Assembly (NCBI GenBank): GCA_003674045.1
Contig: PENC01000024.1
Coordinates: forward strand, 1-64,000
Length of the DNA: 64,000 nt
Source: Streptomyces griseocarneus
GTDB lineage: Bacteria; Actinomycetota; Actinomycetes; Streptomycetales; Streptomycetaceae
Direction of reading: 5' to 3'
Shown here: positions 17,376 to 25,902 of the stretch, one piece after another
Layout of the letters: the number at the start of each line of letters is the position of its first letter
How positions within the stretch are numbered: position 1 is the stretch's first letter
The notes under the pieces: generated by a model
Databases searched by the model: none
Told to the model about the DNA's origin: nothing
What the model saw: the letters and a program-made list of their open reading frames with translations, nothing else
Made by a program: the position numbers and the translations under genes

Positions 17376-19406
17376 CTACGCCCATGCGGGACTGCCCGAC
17401 GGCAGGACCGCGACCGCGCGATCGCCGAACGCGGCCCATGGGCGCCAGCCGCCACTGGGACGGTCCTGCGTCCGGGAACGTATCCGGCCGTCCGTGGTGA
17501 CGGCGAAGACGTGCATCCGTCCGGTGGCGTCGACCGCCGCCGTGGGCATGGCGGCGAGCCGGACACCGGGCTCGCCGAAGTCGTCACCGCGCTCCCAGCC
17601 CCCGTCGGGTGCGGTCTGCCACCGGTGGTCGAGCCGGTCCCCGCCGGGCGTCAGGGCGAAGGCTTCGAGCGTGCCGTCGGCGTTGGGCGCGAGCGCCGGG
17701 GACGCGACGGTCCAGCCGAACATCGGCTGCCAGTCGCCCCAGCCCCCGCTCGGCGCGGTCTGGCGCCGGCAGAACGCCGCCACGCCGGACGGCGCCATCG
17801 CGGCGACGGTGAGTCTGCCGCTGCCGTCACGTGCCACGCGCGGAGCGGCACCCGCCGCGGTGCCGAAGCGGCTCCACTGCGCCCAGGGGCCGTTGGGTGC
17901 CTCCTGCCACCGGTGGTGGATCCCGGAGCCGCCGGGCGAGAGGACGAAGACCTCCAGGCGACCGTCGGCGTTGGCGGCGACGACGGGTGGCGCGCCCGCG
18001 GGCCCGCCGAAGCCGCCGTCCCACGCGTCCCACGTCAGCGACCCGGGCGAGAGCTGTCGCCGTCGGGCGACGGCGCTGCCGCCCGGGCCGAGCGCGAAGA
18101 CCTCCAGTCCGCCGTCGGCGCCGCGGGCGACGGCCGGGACCGCGCCCGCCGCGCCGCCGAACTCCTCCCAGTCGTACCAGGCGCCGTCCGGACGCTGCAC
18201 ACGATGGTGCAGGTTGACGCCGCCCGGGGCGAGGGAGAACACCTCCAGCCTGCCGTCGGTGTCACGGCCGAGGGCGGGGACCGCCCCCGCCGGTCCGCCG
18301 AACGGCTCCCATGGGGACCAGGTGTCGGACTGCGGGTCGAGCTGGACGCGCCGGAGCATCGAGCGGTCGCCCGCGTCCAGTGCGAACACGGTGAGCCGGC
18401 CGTCGACGCCCGTCCCGGCGACCGGATTGTCGGTGCTCTGCCAGGGCGGTGGCACGTCCCGCCACCGCAAAGGCGCCAGGTACAGCCCCTGCCGGAACCA
18501 GCCCGCGGCGCTCGCGTGCCACTCCTGGCCGTCGGTGACCACCTCGACGGCATGGCCGGACACATGGCCCGCGTAACCGTCGAGGTCGAAGAAGAACGGG
18601 TCCCGGGACGCGAGCACGTCGGTACCGTCGTAGCCGTTGCGGGGCCCGATGAACAGGTAGTACCAGCCGTCCCGTTCGACGACGAAGGGCGATTCCGTGA
18701 CCGACAGCGTCGTGGCGGTGGACGCGTCGGTGAACGCGATTCCCGGTTCGCTCCAGTGCAACAGATCGTCCGAGCGCCGGAAGGCCACCACGTGCCGGCC
18801 GTCCTGGCCGGACAGTTCGGTGTAGTACATCACCCACTGTCCGGCGATCCGCACCACCATCGGGTCGCGCGCCACGCGCCCCCGGAAGAGCGGGCCGGTC
18901 GGGACACGCGTCCAGGTGAACAGATCGGTCGAGGTGGCGAGGTTGATCGCGGCCCCGTTCCGGCCCCCGGCCGCGTAGAACATCCAGTACATGCCGCCCG
19001 CCTCGACGACGTGCGGCGCCCACAGGTGCTCCTCCCCGAAGTAGGACCGGTCGACGGTCAGCGCGTCGGCATGCGTGGTCCACGGCCCGTACAGATCGGG
19101 GGCGGACGCGTGGGCGAAGGAGACCTCGGCCGCGCTGTCGGGGGCCTGGCCGGGAGGGGCGCTGTCGCCGACGATGCTGAACAGGTGCCACCGGTCCGAC
19201 GCCCTGATCAGCGTGTGGTCGTTGAGGTAGCGCCGCTTCCCGGGGGTGGACGGGTCGTGGACGTGGGTGAAGGGCCCTGCCCCGGTCCACTGGTGGGGCG
19301 GGGGCGGTGCGGCGGTGGCGGACGCGGTACCACGGACACCCAGCAGTGCGAGCGCGCCCGCCGTGGCAGAGCCCTGGAGCAGGCGGCGTCTGCTGATCGG
19401 ATACAT
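17376..19406 (-). CDS. Tat-exported GH-J-like glycosidase with lectin propeller
   Basis: 676 residues. The N-terminus MYPISRRRLLQGSATAGALA is a twin-arginine signal. Residues about 40-330 form a five-blade glycosidase-type propeller with LNDHTLIR, VARDPMVVR and VTESPFVVE at the places of the acidic triad of GH32/43/68-type enzymes (the RDP motif is clear). Residues about 340-676 hold seven repeats of 45-48 residues around DGRLEVFxLxPGG, as in Photorhabdus-type (PLL) fucose/glucan-binding lectins. It probably cuts an extracellular glycan and stays on it through the lectin. The ATG at 19406 follows GGAGG. The two genes upstream carry the same lectin type. The substrate is unknown. Confidence 0.85.
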   Translation of the reverse strand: MYPISRRRLLQGSATAGALALLGVRGTASATAAPPPPHQWTGAGPFTHVHDPSTPGKRRYLNDHTLIRASDRWHLFSIVGDSAPPGQAPDSAAEVSFAHASAPDLYGPWTTHADALTVDRSYFGEEHLWAPHVVEAGGMYWMFYAAGGRNGAAINLATSTDLFTWTRVPTGPLFRGRVARDPMVVRIAGQWVMYYTELSGQDGRHVVAFRRSDDLLHWSEPGIAFTDASTATTLSVTESPFVVERDGWYYLFIGPRNGYDGTDVLASRDPFFFDLDGYAGHVSGHAVEVVTDGQEWHASAAGWFRQGLYLAPLRWRDVPPPWQSTDNPVAGTGVDGRLTVFALDAGDRSMLRRVQLDPQSDTWSPWEPFGGPAGAVPALGRDTDGRLEVFSLAPGGVNLHHRVQRPDGAWYDWEEFGGAAGAVPAVARGADGGLEVFALGPGGSAVARRRQLSPGSLTWDAWDGGFGGPAGAPPVVAANADGRLEVFVLSPGGSGIHHRWQEAPNGPWAQWSRFGTAAGAAPRVARDGSGRLTVAAMAPSGVAAFCRRQTAPSGGWGDWQPMFGWTVASPALAPNADGTLEAFALTPGGDRLDHRWQTAPDGGWERGDDFGEPGVRLAAMPTAAVDATGRMHVFAVTTDGRIRSRTQDRPSGGWRPWAAFGDRAVAVLPSGSPAWA

Positions 19407-19470
19407 GAGTCCTCCGGAGGGATCCCATGGCCGGCCAGGCTTTGCCGCCTGGCCGACCACGGGTGTCGGG

Positions 19471-20470
19471 TCAGGTGATGGGCGGACCGGAACCGTTGAC
19501 CCAGTCCCATTCGGACCAGGTACTGAAGCCGGTCTGCCACCTGTGGTGGACCCCGTCCTTATTGGATCCGAAGACCTCGATACGGCCATCGGCGTTCGTC
19601 GCGGCAGTGATCTCGGTGCCGCCGGTGCCGAACTTGTCCCAGTCGCCGTACGGGGCGTTCAGATCCTTCTGCCAGATATGCATGGCGACGTCACCGTTGA
19701 CGGCGAAGACCTCCACACGACCGTCAGGACTACGGCTGCTGGTGAGCTGGGAATTCACAGGACCACCTGTCTTCTCCCAGCCCGACCAACTCGTCGGATT
19801 CGTCTGGTACTTGTGGTACACACCTGCTGGACCGGAAGCGAACACCTCAAGACGGCCGTCCGCGTTGTGGTCGACGGTCAGGTCATGGCCGCCGATACCG
19901 AAGTCCGTCTCCCACTGCGACCAGCCACCATTGACAGCCGTCTGATACAGATGCTGGAACGTACTCCCATTGAGCGCGAACACCTCAAGACGCCCGTCGA
20001 CGGACTTCTCCATCTTCACCCGGCTGGCAGCCGGACCACCGCCCGACTCCACCCAGCCCGACCACCCGCTGTTGGGAGCCGTCTGATACCGGTGGAACAC
20101 CCCCACCGGCCCCGAAGCGAACACCTCGATACGACCGTCGACATTGGTCCCCGCAGCCAGGGTGCTGCCGCCGATACCGAAATCCTCCCAGTTCGACCAC
20201 ACGCCGGAGGGGGACAACTGATAACGGTGCTGGGCGATCTGGCCATTGATCGCGAACACCTCCAGACGACCGTCCGCGTTCGGCGCGATCGCCAGCTGCG
20301 CATTCGCGGGGCCACCCAGCTGCTCCCACGCCGACCAGGCACCGTTCACCTGGGTCTGCCAAGCGTGCTGCACTCCGTCCGCCCCGGCCGCGAATACCTC
20401 CAGGCGGCCGTCGGCCGACTTCGCCGACACCACCCGGCCCGACTTCGCCGGATACACCAACGGCGGGGGC
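19471..20470. repeat. 1-kb direct repeat, copy A (lectin domain)
   Basis: This aligns without gaps at a constant offset of 1517 bp with 20988-21987. Bases 19901-20154 are identical to 21418-21671, including synonymous positions, so the similarity comes from recent duplication or gene conversion rather than protein selection alone. Confidence 0.92.
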
Positions 20471-20964
20471 CCAGTGCCGGGGTCCCCGAGACGCGCCACC
20501 GCGGCACGCGCCTCACCCATGTGCCGCAGGTGAGCATTCGCGTTGTACGTGGACCATTGATCCCAGCTCCGCCCCCCGTTGGTGATGCGGTACGCCGCGT
20601 CCGCATTGCACTGGGGGTCGTAGGCGCACCTGTCGTCGACCTCCTTGTGCCAGTAGTTGTTGATCTGCCACAGCCCGCGGTCGGTCGATGCAGGGCTGTT
20701 GTTCGTCGTATTGGACGCGGACGGGTTGCAGCTGGACTCGGCCAGCGCGACGGCGACGGCGAGTACCAGGCCATCACCGCGCCAGCCCGCTTTGTAGCCG
20801 ACCTGGGCACACAGGTCGCTCGGGTCGGCCTGCGCCGGTGAGGCGCCGACGACCATGCCCGCCGCGACAAGCAGCGAAGCGAGCATCGACAGAACGATAC
20901 GGCGGGAAGCGCGTCGCACCGGCGAAGTCGTTCTCCCTCGCCTGACGCGCCGAATTCTTCTCAA
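19471..20964 (-). CDS. Secreted lysozyme-like protein with PLL lectin propeller
   Basis: About 497 residues. An Arg-rich signal peptide (hydrophobic core MLASLLVAAGMVVGASPAQA) leads to a lysozyme/transglycosylase-like domain of about 110 residues with VALAESSCNPSA (catalytic-Glu position), STDRGLWQINNYWHKEV and a Cys pair in DDRCAYDPQCNADAA. Seven PLL blades of 45-48 residues follow (each starting DGRxEVFA), forming one seven-blade propeller. It is likely a wall or glycan hydrolase held by its lectin. TTG 20964 is chosen for AAGGGG 6 bp upstream; GTG 20919 would give a more standard signal peptide. The lectin part is nearly identical at DNA level to the next gene upstream. Confidence 0.85.
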   Translation of the reverse strand: MRRIRRVRRGRTTSPVRRASRRIVLSMLASLLVAAGMVVGASPAQADPSDLCAQVGYKAGWRGDGLVLAVAVALAESSCNPSASNTTNNSPASTDRGLWQINNYWHKEVDDRCAYDPQCNADAAYRITNGGRSWDQWSTYNANAHLRHMGEARAAVARLGDPGTGPPPLVYPAKSGRVVSAKSADGRLEVFAAGADGVQHAWQTQVNGAWSAWEQLGGPANAQLAIAPNADGRLEVFAINGQIAQHRYQLSPSGVWSNWEDFGIGGSTLAAGTNVDGRIEVFASGPVGVFHRYQTAPNSGWSGWVESGGGPAASRVKMEKSVDGRLEVFALNGSTFQHLYQTAVNGGWSQWETDFGIGGHDLTVDHNADGRLEVFASGPAGVYHKYQTNPTSWSGWEKTGGPVNSQLTSSRSPDGRVEVFAVNGDVAMHIWQKDLNAPYGDWDKFGTGGTEITAATNADGRIEVFGSNKDGVHHRWQTGFSTWSEWDWVNGSGPPIT

Positions 20965-20987
20965 CTGCTGCCCCTTCGGAGGGTGAG

Positions 20988-21987
20988 TCAGGTGATGGGG
21001 GGACCGGCACCGTTGACCCAGTCCCATTCGGACCAGGTACTGAAGCCGGTCTGCCACCTGTGGTGGACCCCGTCCTTATTGCTCCCGAAGACCTCGATAC
21101 GACCGTCCTGGTTGGTGGCGGCGTTGATCTCGGTGCCACCGGTGCCGAATTTGTCCCAGTCGCTGTACGGGGCGTTCAGGTCCTTCTGCCAGGTGTGCAT
21201 GGCGACTTCGCTGTTGATGGCGAAGACCTCGACACGCCCGTCGGCGGTGCGGTTGCTGGTGAGCTGGGAATTCGCGGGACCGCCCGTCTTCTCCCAGCCC
21301 GACCAACTCGCCGGACCCGTCTGATACTTGTGATACACACCCACAGGACCGGAGGCGAACACCTCCAAGCGCCCGTCCATGTTGTGGTCGACGGTCAGGT
21401 CATGGCCACCGACACCGAAGTCCGTCTCCCACTGCGACCAGCCACCATTGACAGCCGTCTGATACAGATGCTGGAACGTACTCCCATTGAGCGCGAACAC
21501 CTCAAGACGCCCGTCGACGGACTTCTCCATCTTCACCCGGCTGGCAGCCGGACCACCGCCCGACTCCACCCAGCCCGACCACCCGCTGTTGGGAGCCGTC
21601 TGATACCGGTGGAACACCCCCACCGGCCCCGAAGCGAACACCTCGATACGACCGTCGACATTGGTCCCCGCGGTTACAGCACTCCCGCCGATACCGAAAT
21701 CCTCCCAGTTCGACCACGTACCGGACGGCGAGAGCTGATAGCGATGCTGAGCGACCTGGCCATTGATCGCGAAAGCCTCCAGACGCCCATCGGCATTCGG
21801 TGCAATCGCAAGCTGCGCATTCGCGGGGCCACCCAGCTTCTCCCACACCGACCAAGCACCGTTCACCTGGGTCTGCCAAGCGTGCTGCACTCCGTCCGCC
21901 CCGGCCGCGAACACCTCCAGACGGCCATCGGCCGAACGCGCCGACACCACCCGGCCCGACTTCGCCGGATACACCAACGGCGGGGGG
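20988..21987. repeat. 1-kb direct repeat, copy B (lectin domain)
   Basis: The second copy of the lectin-coding repeat at offset +1517 from copy A. Homologous recombination between the copies would fuse the M23 head to the copy A propeller and delete the lysozyme-like gene. Confidence 0.92.
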
Positions 21988-22520
21988 CCGGGGCGCTGGC
22001 CGGGCGTACACGGGATGGTCACCCCGCGTTCCGCCAGGTAGGGAATGGGGTCGATGCCGTGATTGAAGTTGGTGTCGCGTCGCACCCGCAGGTGGAGGTG
22101 GGGACCGTCGGCCTGACCTTCGGCGCCCATGAGCGCGATGCGTTGACCGGCCGTCACATGGTCGCCCACGGCGACGTCCCTCTGGTACATGTGCCCGTAC
22201 TCGGTCACCGTTCCGTCGGGGTGCAGGATGCGGATCCACTGGCCGTAGCCGTCGGCGGGGCCCGAGTTGATGACGTCGCCGTCACCCACGGCGTAGATCG
22301 GCGTGCCGTAGTTGTTGGCGATGTCGATGCCGTCGTGATCGCGAGCGCCGCCGAAGGGATCGGAGATGAATCCGGCCGTCGGGCACGAGGCGGCGAAGCC
22401 GGTGACCTGGACCGCGGGGCGGGCGGCGGAGGCCGGTGACGCGGTCACCAGCGACGGCAGGACGATGGCCGTTGCCGCGAGGACACAACGCAGTGTGCGT
22501 CTGGAAAGTCCGTGAAACAC
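20988..22520 (-). CDS. Secreted M23 peptidase with PLL lectin propeller
   Basis: 510 residues. A signal peptide (VFHGLSRRTLRCVLAATAIV, cut near SPASA) leads to an M23/LytM zinc endopeptidase domain at about 45-160 with GGARDHDGIDIANNYGTPIY (H and D ligands), TEYGHMYQ and GPHLHLRV (HxH ligand), all metal ligands present. The last 340 residues are a seven-blade PLL-type lectin propeller. It should cut peptide cross-links in peptidoglycan while binding sugar. The GTG at 22520 follows GGGAGG. Its stop lies 23 bp before the start of the lysozyme-like gene, so the three lectin genes form one likely operon with complementary wall-cutting heads. Confidence 0.9.
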   Translation of the reverse strand: MFHGLSRRTLRCVLAATAIVLPSLVTASPASAARPAVQVTGFAASCPTAGFISDPFGGARDHDGIDIANNYGTPIYAVGDGDVINSGPADGYGQWIRILHPDGTVTEYGHMYQRDVAVGDHVTAGQRIALMGAEGQADGPHLHLRVRRDTNFNHGIDPIPYLAERGVTIPCTPGQRPGPPPLVYPAKSGRVVSARSADGRLEVFAAGADGVQHAWQTQVNGAWSVWEKLGGPANAQLAIAPNADGRLEAFAINGQVAQHRYQLSPSGTWSNWEDFGIGGSAVTAGTNVDGRIEVFASGPVGVFHRYQTAPNSGWSGWVESGGGPAASRVKMEKSVDGRLEVFALNGSTFQHLYQTAVNGGWSQWETDFGVGGHDLTVDHNMDGRLEVFASGPVGVYHKYQTGPASWSGWEKTGGPANSQLTSNRTADGRVEVFAINSEVAMHTWQKDLNAPYSDWDKFGTGGTEINAATNQDGRIEVFGSNKDGVHHRWQTGFSTWSEWDWVNGAGPPIT

Positions 22521-22725
22521 GTTGGCGTTCCTCCCCTCTTGGGGATGTGTCGGGACATACGGATGAGCTGTGTGCACAGTCCAGCGAGCGCCGGGTTCAT
22601 GACAACCCGGCGGGTGGAGGGTAAGCCCCAGCCGCCCGGCGCGGGCACCCGGAACGCTACGGACTGACACCGCCCGCCGGGCTCGGCTATCAGGCGCCGC
22701 ACAGACCGAACAGCCGAATACAGGA

Positions 22726-22762
22726 CGAGCCTGCCGAGCGGAGGAACAGCCCGGCAGGCTCG
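22726..22762 (-). terminator. Terminator after GH3 gene
   Basis: 11-bp arms (CGAGCCTGCCG and complement) with a 15-nt loop, 41 bp past the GH3 stop codon on the minus strand. The rest of the 282-bp gap to the lectin-M23 gene shows nothing else. Confidence 0.7.
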
Positions 22763-22802
22763 ATGTCGTACGGGGTTTCCGTACAGGTCCCGGAGCGGAC
22801 CC

Positions 22803-24341
22803 CTAACGAGCCCCCGCGAGGACCTCCGCCGCGGCCACCCCGGACGCGGCGCTCGCGCCGTGCGTGAAGATCTGCACCGCGCCGGGGACCGCGGAGCCCG
22901 GCAGGCCCATCTCCACGACGATCGCGTCGGGCCGGGCCTCGGTGAGGCTCGCGAGGGCGTGGCTCATCCACGCGTGGCGGGACGCGTCCCGGGCGACGAC
23001 GACCAGGGGGCGGCCCGAGGCCGACTCCAGGGCGCAGGCCTCCAGCGCGGCGCCGGGTGCGAGGAGTTCCTCGCGGCGCACCCGGACGGAGGTCGTTCCG
23101 GGCAGGCGCTCGCGCAGCGGGTCGGCGACGCCCCAGGGGGTCTCCTTGCCGATGGCGAGGTTGGTGGTGGGGACCAGCTCCACCACGTGCGGCGCGGCGG
23201 GCAGGGGCAGGGCGTCCCGTACCGATCCGGTCAGGCGCAGGGCCCGGCGGGCGGCGACGAAGCCGATGTCGGCGGTGTCCGTGGCGGTGTGCCCGGTCCG
23301 GCCGGTCTCGCCGAGGCCCCGGGACCAGTCCGCGAAGGCGTGGACGCGTCCGGCCGCCTCCACGAGCCGTTCCTCGGGGAGTTCGCCCGCGGCCACGGCG
23401 CGCACGAGGGCATCGGTGAGGAGTGCGGCGGTGGCCTCCTCGGCGCTCTCGCCGCCGACGCAGACGGCGTCGACGCCCGCGGCGACGGCGCGCACCGTGG
23501 CCCCGTCGATGCCGTAGCGGTCGGCGACGGCGCCCATCTCGATGGCGTCGCTGACGATCAGGCCGTCGAAGCCGAGCTCCTGCCGGAGCAGGTCGTTCAG
23601 GATGCGCGGGCTGAGGGTGGCGGGCAGTTCGGGGTCGTAGGCGGGGACGAGGAGGTGGCCGCTCATCACGGCGCGGACGCCCGCGTCCAGGGCGGCCCGG
23701 AACGGGGGCAGGGCCTGGGCGGCGATCTCCTCGCGGTCGGCGCCGTAGGTGGGCAGGCCGTGGTGGGAGTCGACGGCGACGTCGCCGTGGCCGGGGAAGT
23801 GCTTGGCGCACGCGGCGACCCCGGCGGACTGGAGGCCGCGGACCCATGCGGCGGTGTGCCGGGCGACCACCTGCGGGTCGGCGCCGAAGGACCTGACGCC
23901 GATGATGGGGTTGTCCGGGTTGGAGTTGACGTCCGCGCTGGGCGCGTAGTCGAGGCTGACCCCGGCGGCGCGCAGCTGGCGGCCCAGGTCGGCGGCGACG
24001 GTCCCGGTCAGCTCGGTGTCGTCGACGGCGCCGAGGGCGAAGTTGCCCGGCCGGGTGGAGCCGGTGGCGGATTCGATGCGGGTGACGTCCCCGGCCTCCT
24101 CGTCGATGGCGATGACCAGGGCCGGATTCTCCGCGCGGAGCCGGGCGGTCAGCCGGGCGACCTGCTCCGCCGAGACGATGTTGCGCGAGAAGAGCACGAC
24201 GGACGCGAGGCCGTCCTGGATGTCGCGCAGCACCCAGTCCGGCGCCTCGGTCCCGACGAAGCCCGGCTGGAGGACGGAGAGCGCGAGCCGCCGCAATTCC
24301 TTGGGGTGCCTGCTGGAGAACGTGGAGGAAGGGGAGGACAT
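22803..24341 (-). CDS. GH3 beta-N-acetylhexosaminidase (NagZ-like)
   Basis: 512 residues. The GH3 N-terminal barrel covers about 20-340, with AIDEEAGDVTRIE and the NagZ hallmark KHFPGHGDVAVDSHHGLP near 185 (the His of the mobile loop and adjacent Asp), then DGLIVSDAIEMGAV near 270, where the nucleophile Asp sits. A C-terminal part of about 170 residues lacks full GH3-C signatures. No signal peptide is seen, so it probably acts in the cytosol on GlcNAc-containing disaccharides from wall recycling or chitin. Two DasR-like operators lie 75 and 210 bp upstream, in line with control by the GlcNAc regulator DasR. The ATG has only a weak GGCG upstream. Confidence 0.9.
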   Translation of the reverse strand: MSSPSSTFSSRHPKELRRLALSVLQPGFVGTEAPDWVLRDIQDGLASVVLFSRNIVSAEQVARLTARLRAENPALVIAIDEEAGDVTRIESATGSTRPGNFALGAVDDTELTGTVAADLGRQLRAAGVSLDYAPSADVNSNPDNPIIGVRSFGADPQVVARHTAAWVRGLQSAGVAACAKHFPGHGDVAVDSHHGLPTYGADREEIAAQALPPFRAALDAGVRAVMSGHLLVPAYDPELPATLSPRILNDLLRQELGFDGLIVSDAIEMGAVADRYGIDGATVRAVAAGVDAVCVGGESAEEATAALLTDALVRAVAAGELPEERLVEAAGRVHAFADWSRGLGETGRTGHTATDTADIGFVAARRALRLTGSVRDALPLPAAPHVVELVPTTNLAIGKETPWGVADPLRERLPGTTSVRVRREELLAPGAALEACALESASGRPLVVVARDASRHAWMSHALASLTEARPDAIVVEMGLPGSAVPGAVQIFTHGASAASGVAAAEVLAGAR

Positions 24342-24414
24342 CGCCCGCGCCTTTCGGATGGGTTCGGCACATCGATGGCACCGAGCACCTCCGGTACCGC
24401 CGCCATCGACGCCT

Positions 24415-24430
24415 CTTGGTACAGACCAAT
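24415..24430. promoter_or_regulatory. DasR-responsive-element-like site 1
   Basis: CTTGGTACAGACCAAT matches the dre consensus ACTGGTCTAGACCACT at 11 of 16 positions, with both TGGT and ACCA half-sites intact. It lies 74 bp before the GH3 start codon, a promoter-proximal position for that minus-strand gene. Confidence 0.6.
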
Positions 24431-24551
24431 AAATGTCCGCTCAGACTAGCCGTCCATGTCAAGGGGTGAAGCCACGCAAACCAGACCCGGAGCAACGGGC
24501 GAATCTGACGGGTTGTGAGCAAAGCGGCCAACTCGGTCATTGACAGGGCCG

Positions 24552-24567
24552 GTTGGTCTAGTCCACT
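24552..24567. promoter_or_regulatory. DasR-responsive-element-like site 2
   Basis: GTTGGTCTAGTCCACT matches the dre consensus at 13 of 16 positions, including the central TGGTCTAG. It lies between the GH3 gene and the divergent dioxygenase operon and could affect either. Confidence 0.68.
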
Positions 24568-24655
24568 TTAGGGATGCGCAAGTTTGACGAGGGGCACGTG
24601 TGGCACGCGGCGCCGACCCGGTGCGGGCCCACCACGCCCCGGGGAGGCCGCCGCT

Positions 24656-24688
24656 GTCACCCCCGGACGGTCTCCGGCCGGGGGTGAC
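24656..24688 (+). terminator. Hairpin in leader of dioxygenase operon
   Basis: A perfect 11-bp stem (GTCACCCCCGG, 11-nt loop, complement) 150 bp before the dioxygenase ATG and downstream of the DasR-like sites. It may be an attenuator for the operon, or a terminator of an unseen short leader transcript. Confidence 0.5.
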
Positions 24689-24837
24689 GCCGTGTTTCTC
24701 CCGGACCCACCGCCCCGGCCCGGCCGCCTGCCCGGACACGAGGGCGGCCGTTCCCCCACTCGCCCACGCCGACCGCGCGCACCCCCACGTTGGCGTTCCC
24801 CGGGGCCGGGAACGTCGAGAAGGAACCGGAGTACTGC

Positions 24838-25902
24838 ATGCCCACGCCTGACGGCTTTCTCCATCGAGCGCCCTCGGACGTCCCCTACTTCAGCGCGGAC
24901 GGCGAGACCTACCTGGCGCAGACCCAGCTGCGGGACCTGACGAAGCGGCGTCCGCTCAGAGTGCTGTCCGAGGAGGACTTCGCCTTCTGGCAGACCTACG
25001 GCTACGTCGTGGTGAAGCAGGCCGTTCCGGCCGAAGCGGCCCGCCGCCTCCTCGACTTCGCCTGGGACTTCCAGGGCCTCGACCCCGGCCGCCCCGACAC
25101 CTGGTACACGGAGCGGGAGTTCCGCTCGGACCTCGACCGGGACCTGTACGTCTACGGCTTCGTCGAGGCGTACCACCACCAGCTGATCTGGGACAGCCGC
25201 CAGACCCGGCGGGTCTACGACGCCTTCGTCGACGTATGGGACTGCGAAGAGCTGTGGGTGACCCTGGACCGGCTCAACCTCAACCCGCCCAACGTCGGGA
25301 ACCGCGACCGCAAGCTCATCGCGCCGACGGAGAAGGGCTTCGACATCGAGCTGCACTGGGACGTCGACACCTCCCTCGGTGTGCCGCCGCAGCGGGTGCA
25401 GGGGATCATCGCACTCAACGACACCGCGCCGGAGCTCGGCGGCTTCCAGTGCTGCCCGGAGCTGTTCGAGCGGTTCGAGCGGTGGCGGGCGCTGCAGCCC
25501 GACGGCCGTGACCCGATCCGGCCCCGCGTCGACCGGGACGAGATGCCCGTGGTCCGGCCGGAGCTGGAGGCCGGAGACCTGCTGATCTTCAACGGCCACC
25601 TCGCCCACGGTGTGGCACCCAACACCTCGGCGGACGGCGTGCGCGCGGTCCAGTACCTGTCCATGATGCCCGCCCTCGAGACACACGAGGCACTGCGCCG
25701 GTCACGCGTCGAATCCTGGCGCACCCTCACCACGCCGGCGTGGAACCCGACGCTGCTCGGCGACGCCGTCACCCACGAGTCCCTGCGCTACGGCAAGGCC
25801 GAACTGAACGAGCTGGGCGCCAAGCTGCTGGGGCTCGAGCCCTGGCACGGCCGGGACCGGTCCGATGCCCCCAGGGAAGAGATATGCGCCGAATCTGTCT
25901 GA
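24838..25902 (+). CDS. Phytanoyl-CoA dioxygenase (PhyH) family protein
   Basis: 354 residues. A non-heme iron/2-oxoglutarate oxygenase fold is indicated by ELHWDVDTS (His173, Asp175 as first two ligands), LIFNGHLAHGV (distal His 257) and the flanking region likely to bind 2-oxoglutarate. The family hydroxylates free or carrier-bound amino acids and lipids in secondary metabolism; the substrate is unknown. The ATG at 24838 has GGAG 6 bp upstream; an earlier in-frame ATG at 24790 lacks one. The 3' end overlaps the next gene by 19 bp, starting a run of five overlapping genes. The hairpin at 24656 and DasR-like sites lie upstream. Confidence 0.87.
   Translation: MPTPDGFLHRAPSDVPYFSADGETYLAQTQLRDLTKRRPLRVLSEEDFAFWQTYGYVVVKQAVPAEAARRLLDFAWDFQGLDPGRPDTWYTEREFRSDLDRDLYVYGFVEAYHHQLIWDSRQTRRVYDAFVDVWDCEELWVTLDRLNLNPPNVGNRDRKLIAPTEKGFDIELHWDVDTSLGVPPQRVQGIIALNDTAPELGGFQCCPELFERFERWRALQPDGRDPIRPRVDRDEMPVVRPELEAGDLLIFNGHLAHGVAPNTSADGVRAVQYLSMMPALETHEALRRSRVESWRTLTTPAWNPTLLGDAVTHESLRYGKAELNELGAKLLGLEPWHGRDRSDAPREEICAESV

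Noticed and set aside
16755..19478. 900-codon plus-strand frame opposite the phosphatase and lectin-glycosidase genes
   Set aside because: It crosses two unrelated minus-strand genes and shows no domain; it is a consequence of GC-rich third positions.
19471..21987. Could the 1-kb lectin repeat be an insertion sequence or phage element?
   Set aside because: There is no transposase, terminal inverted repeat or target duplication. The repeat coincides with the lectin-coding part of two genes, so gene duplication explains it.
24415..24567. The TGGTCTAG sites as part of a phage attachment site
   Set aside because: No tRNA or integrase is near, and the symmetry fits a GntR/DasR operator better.
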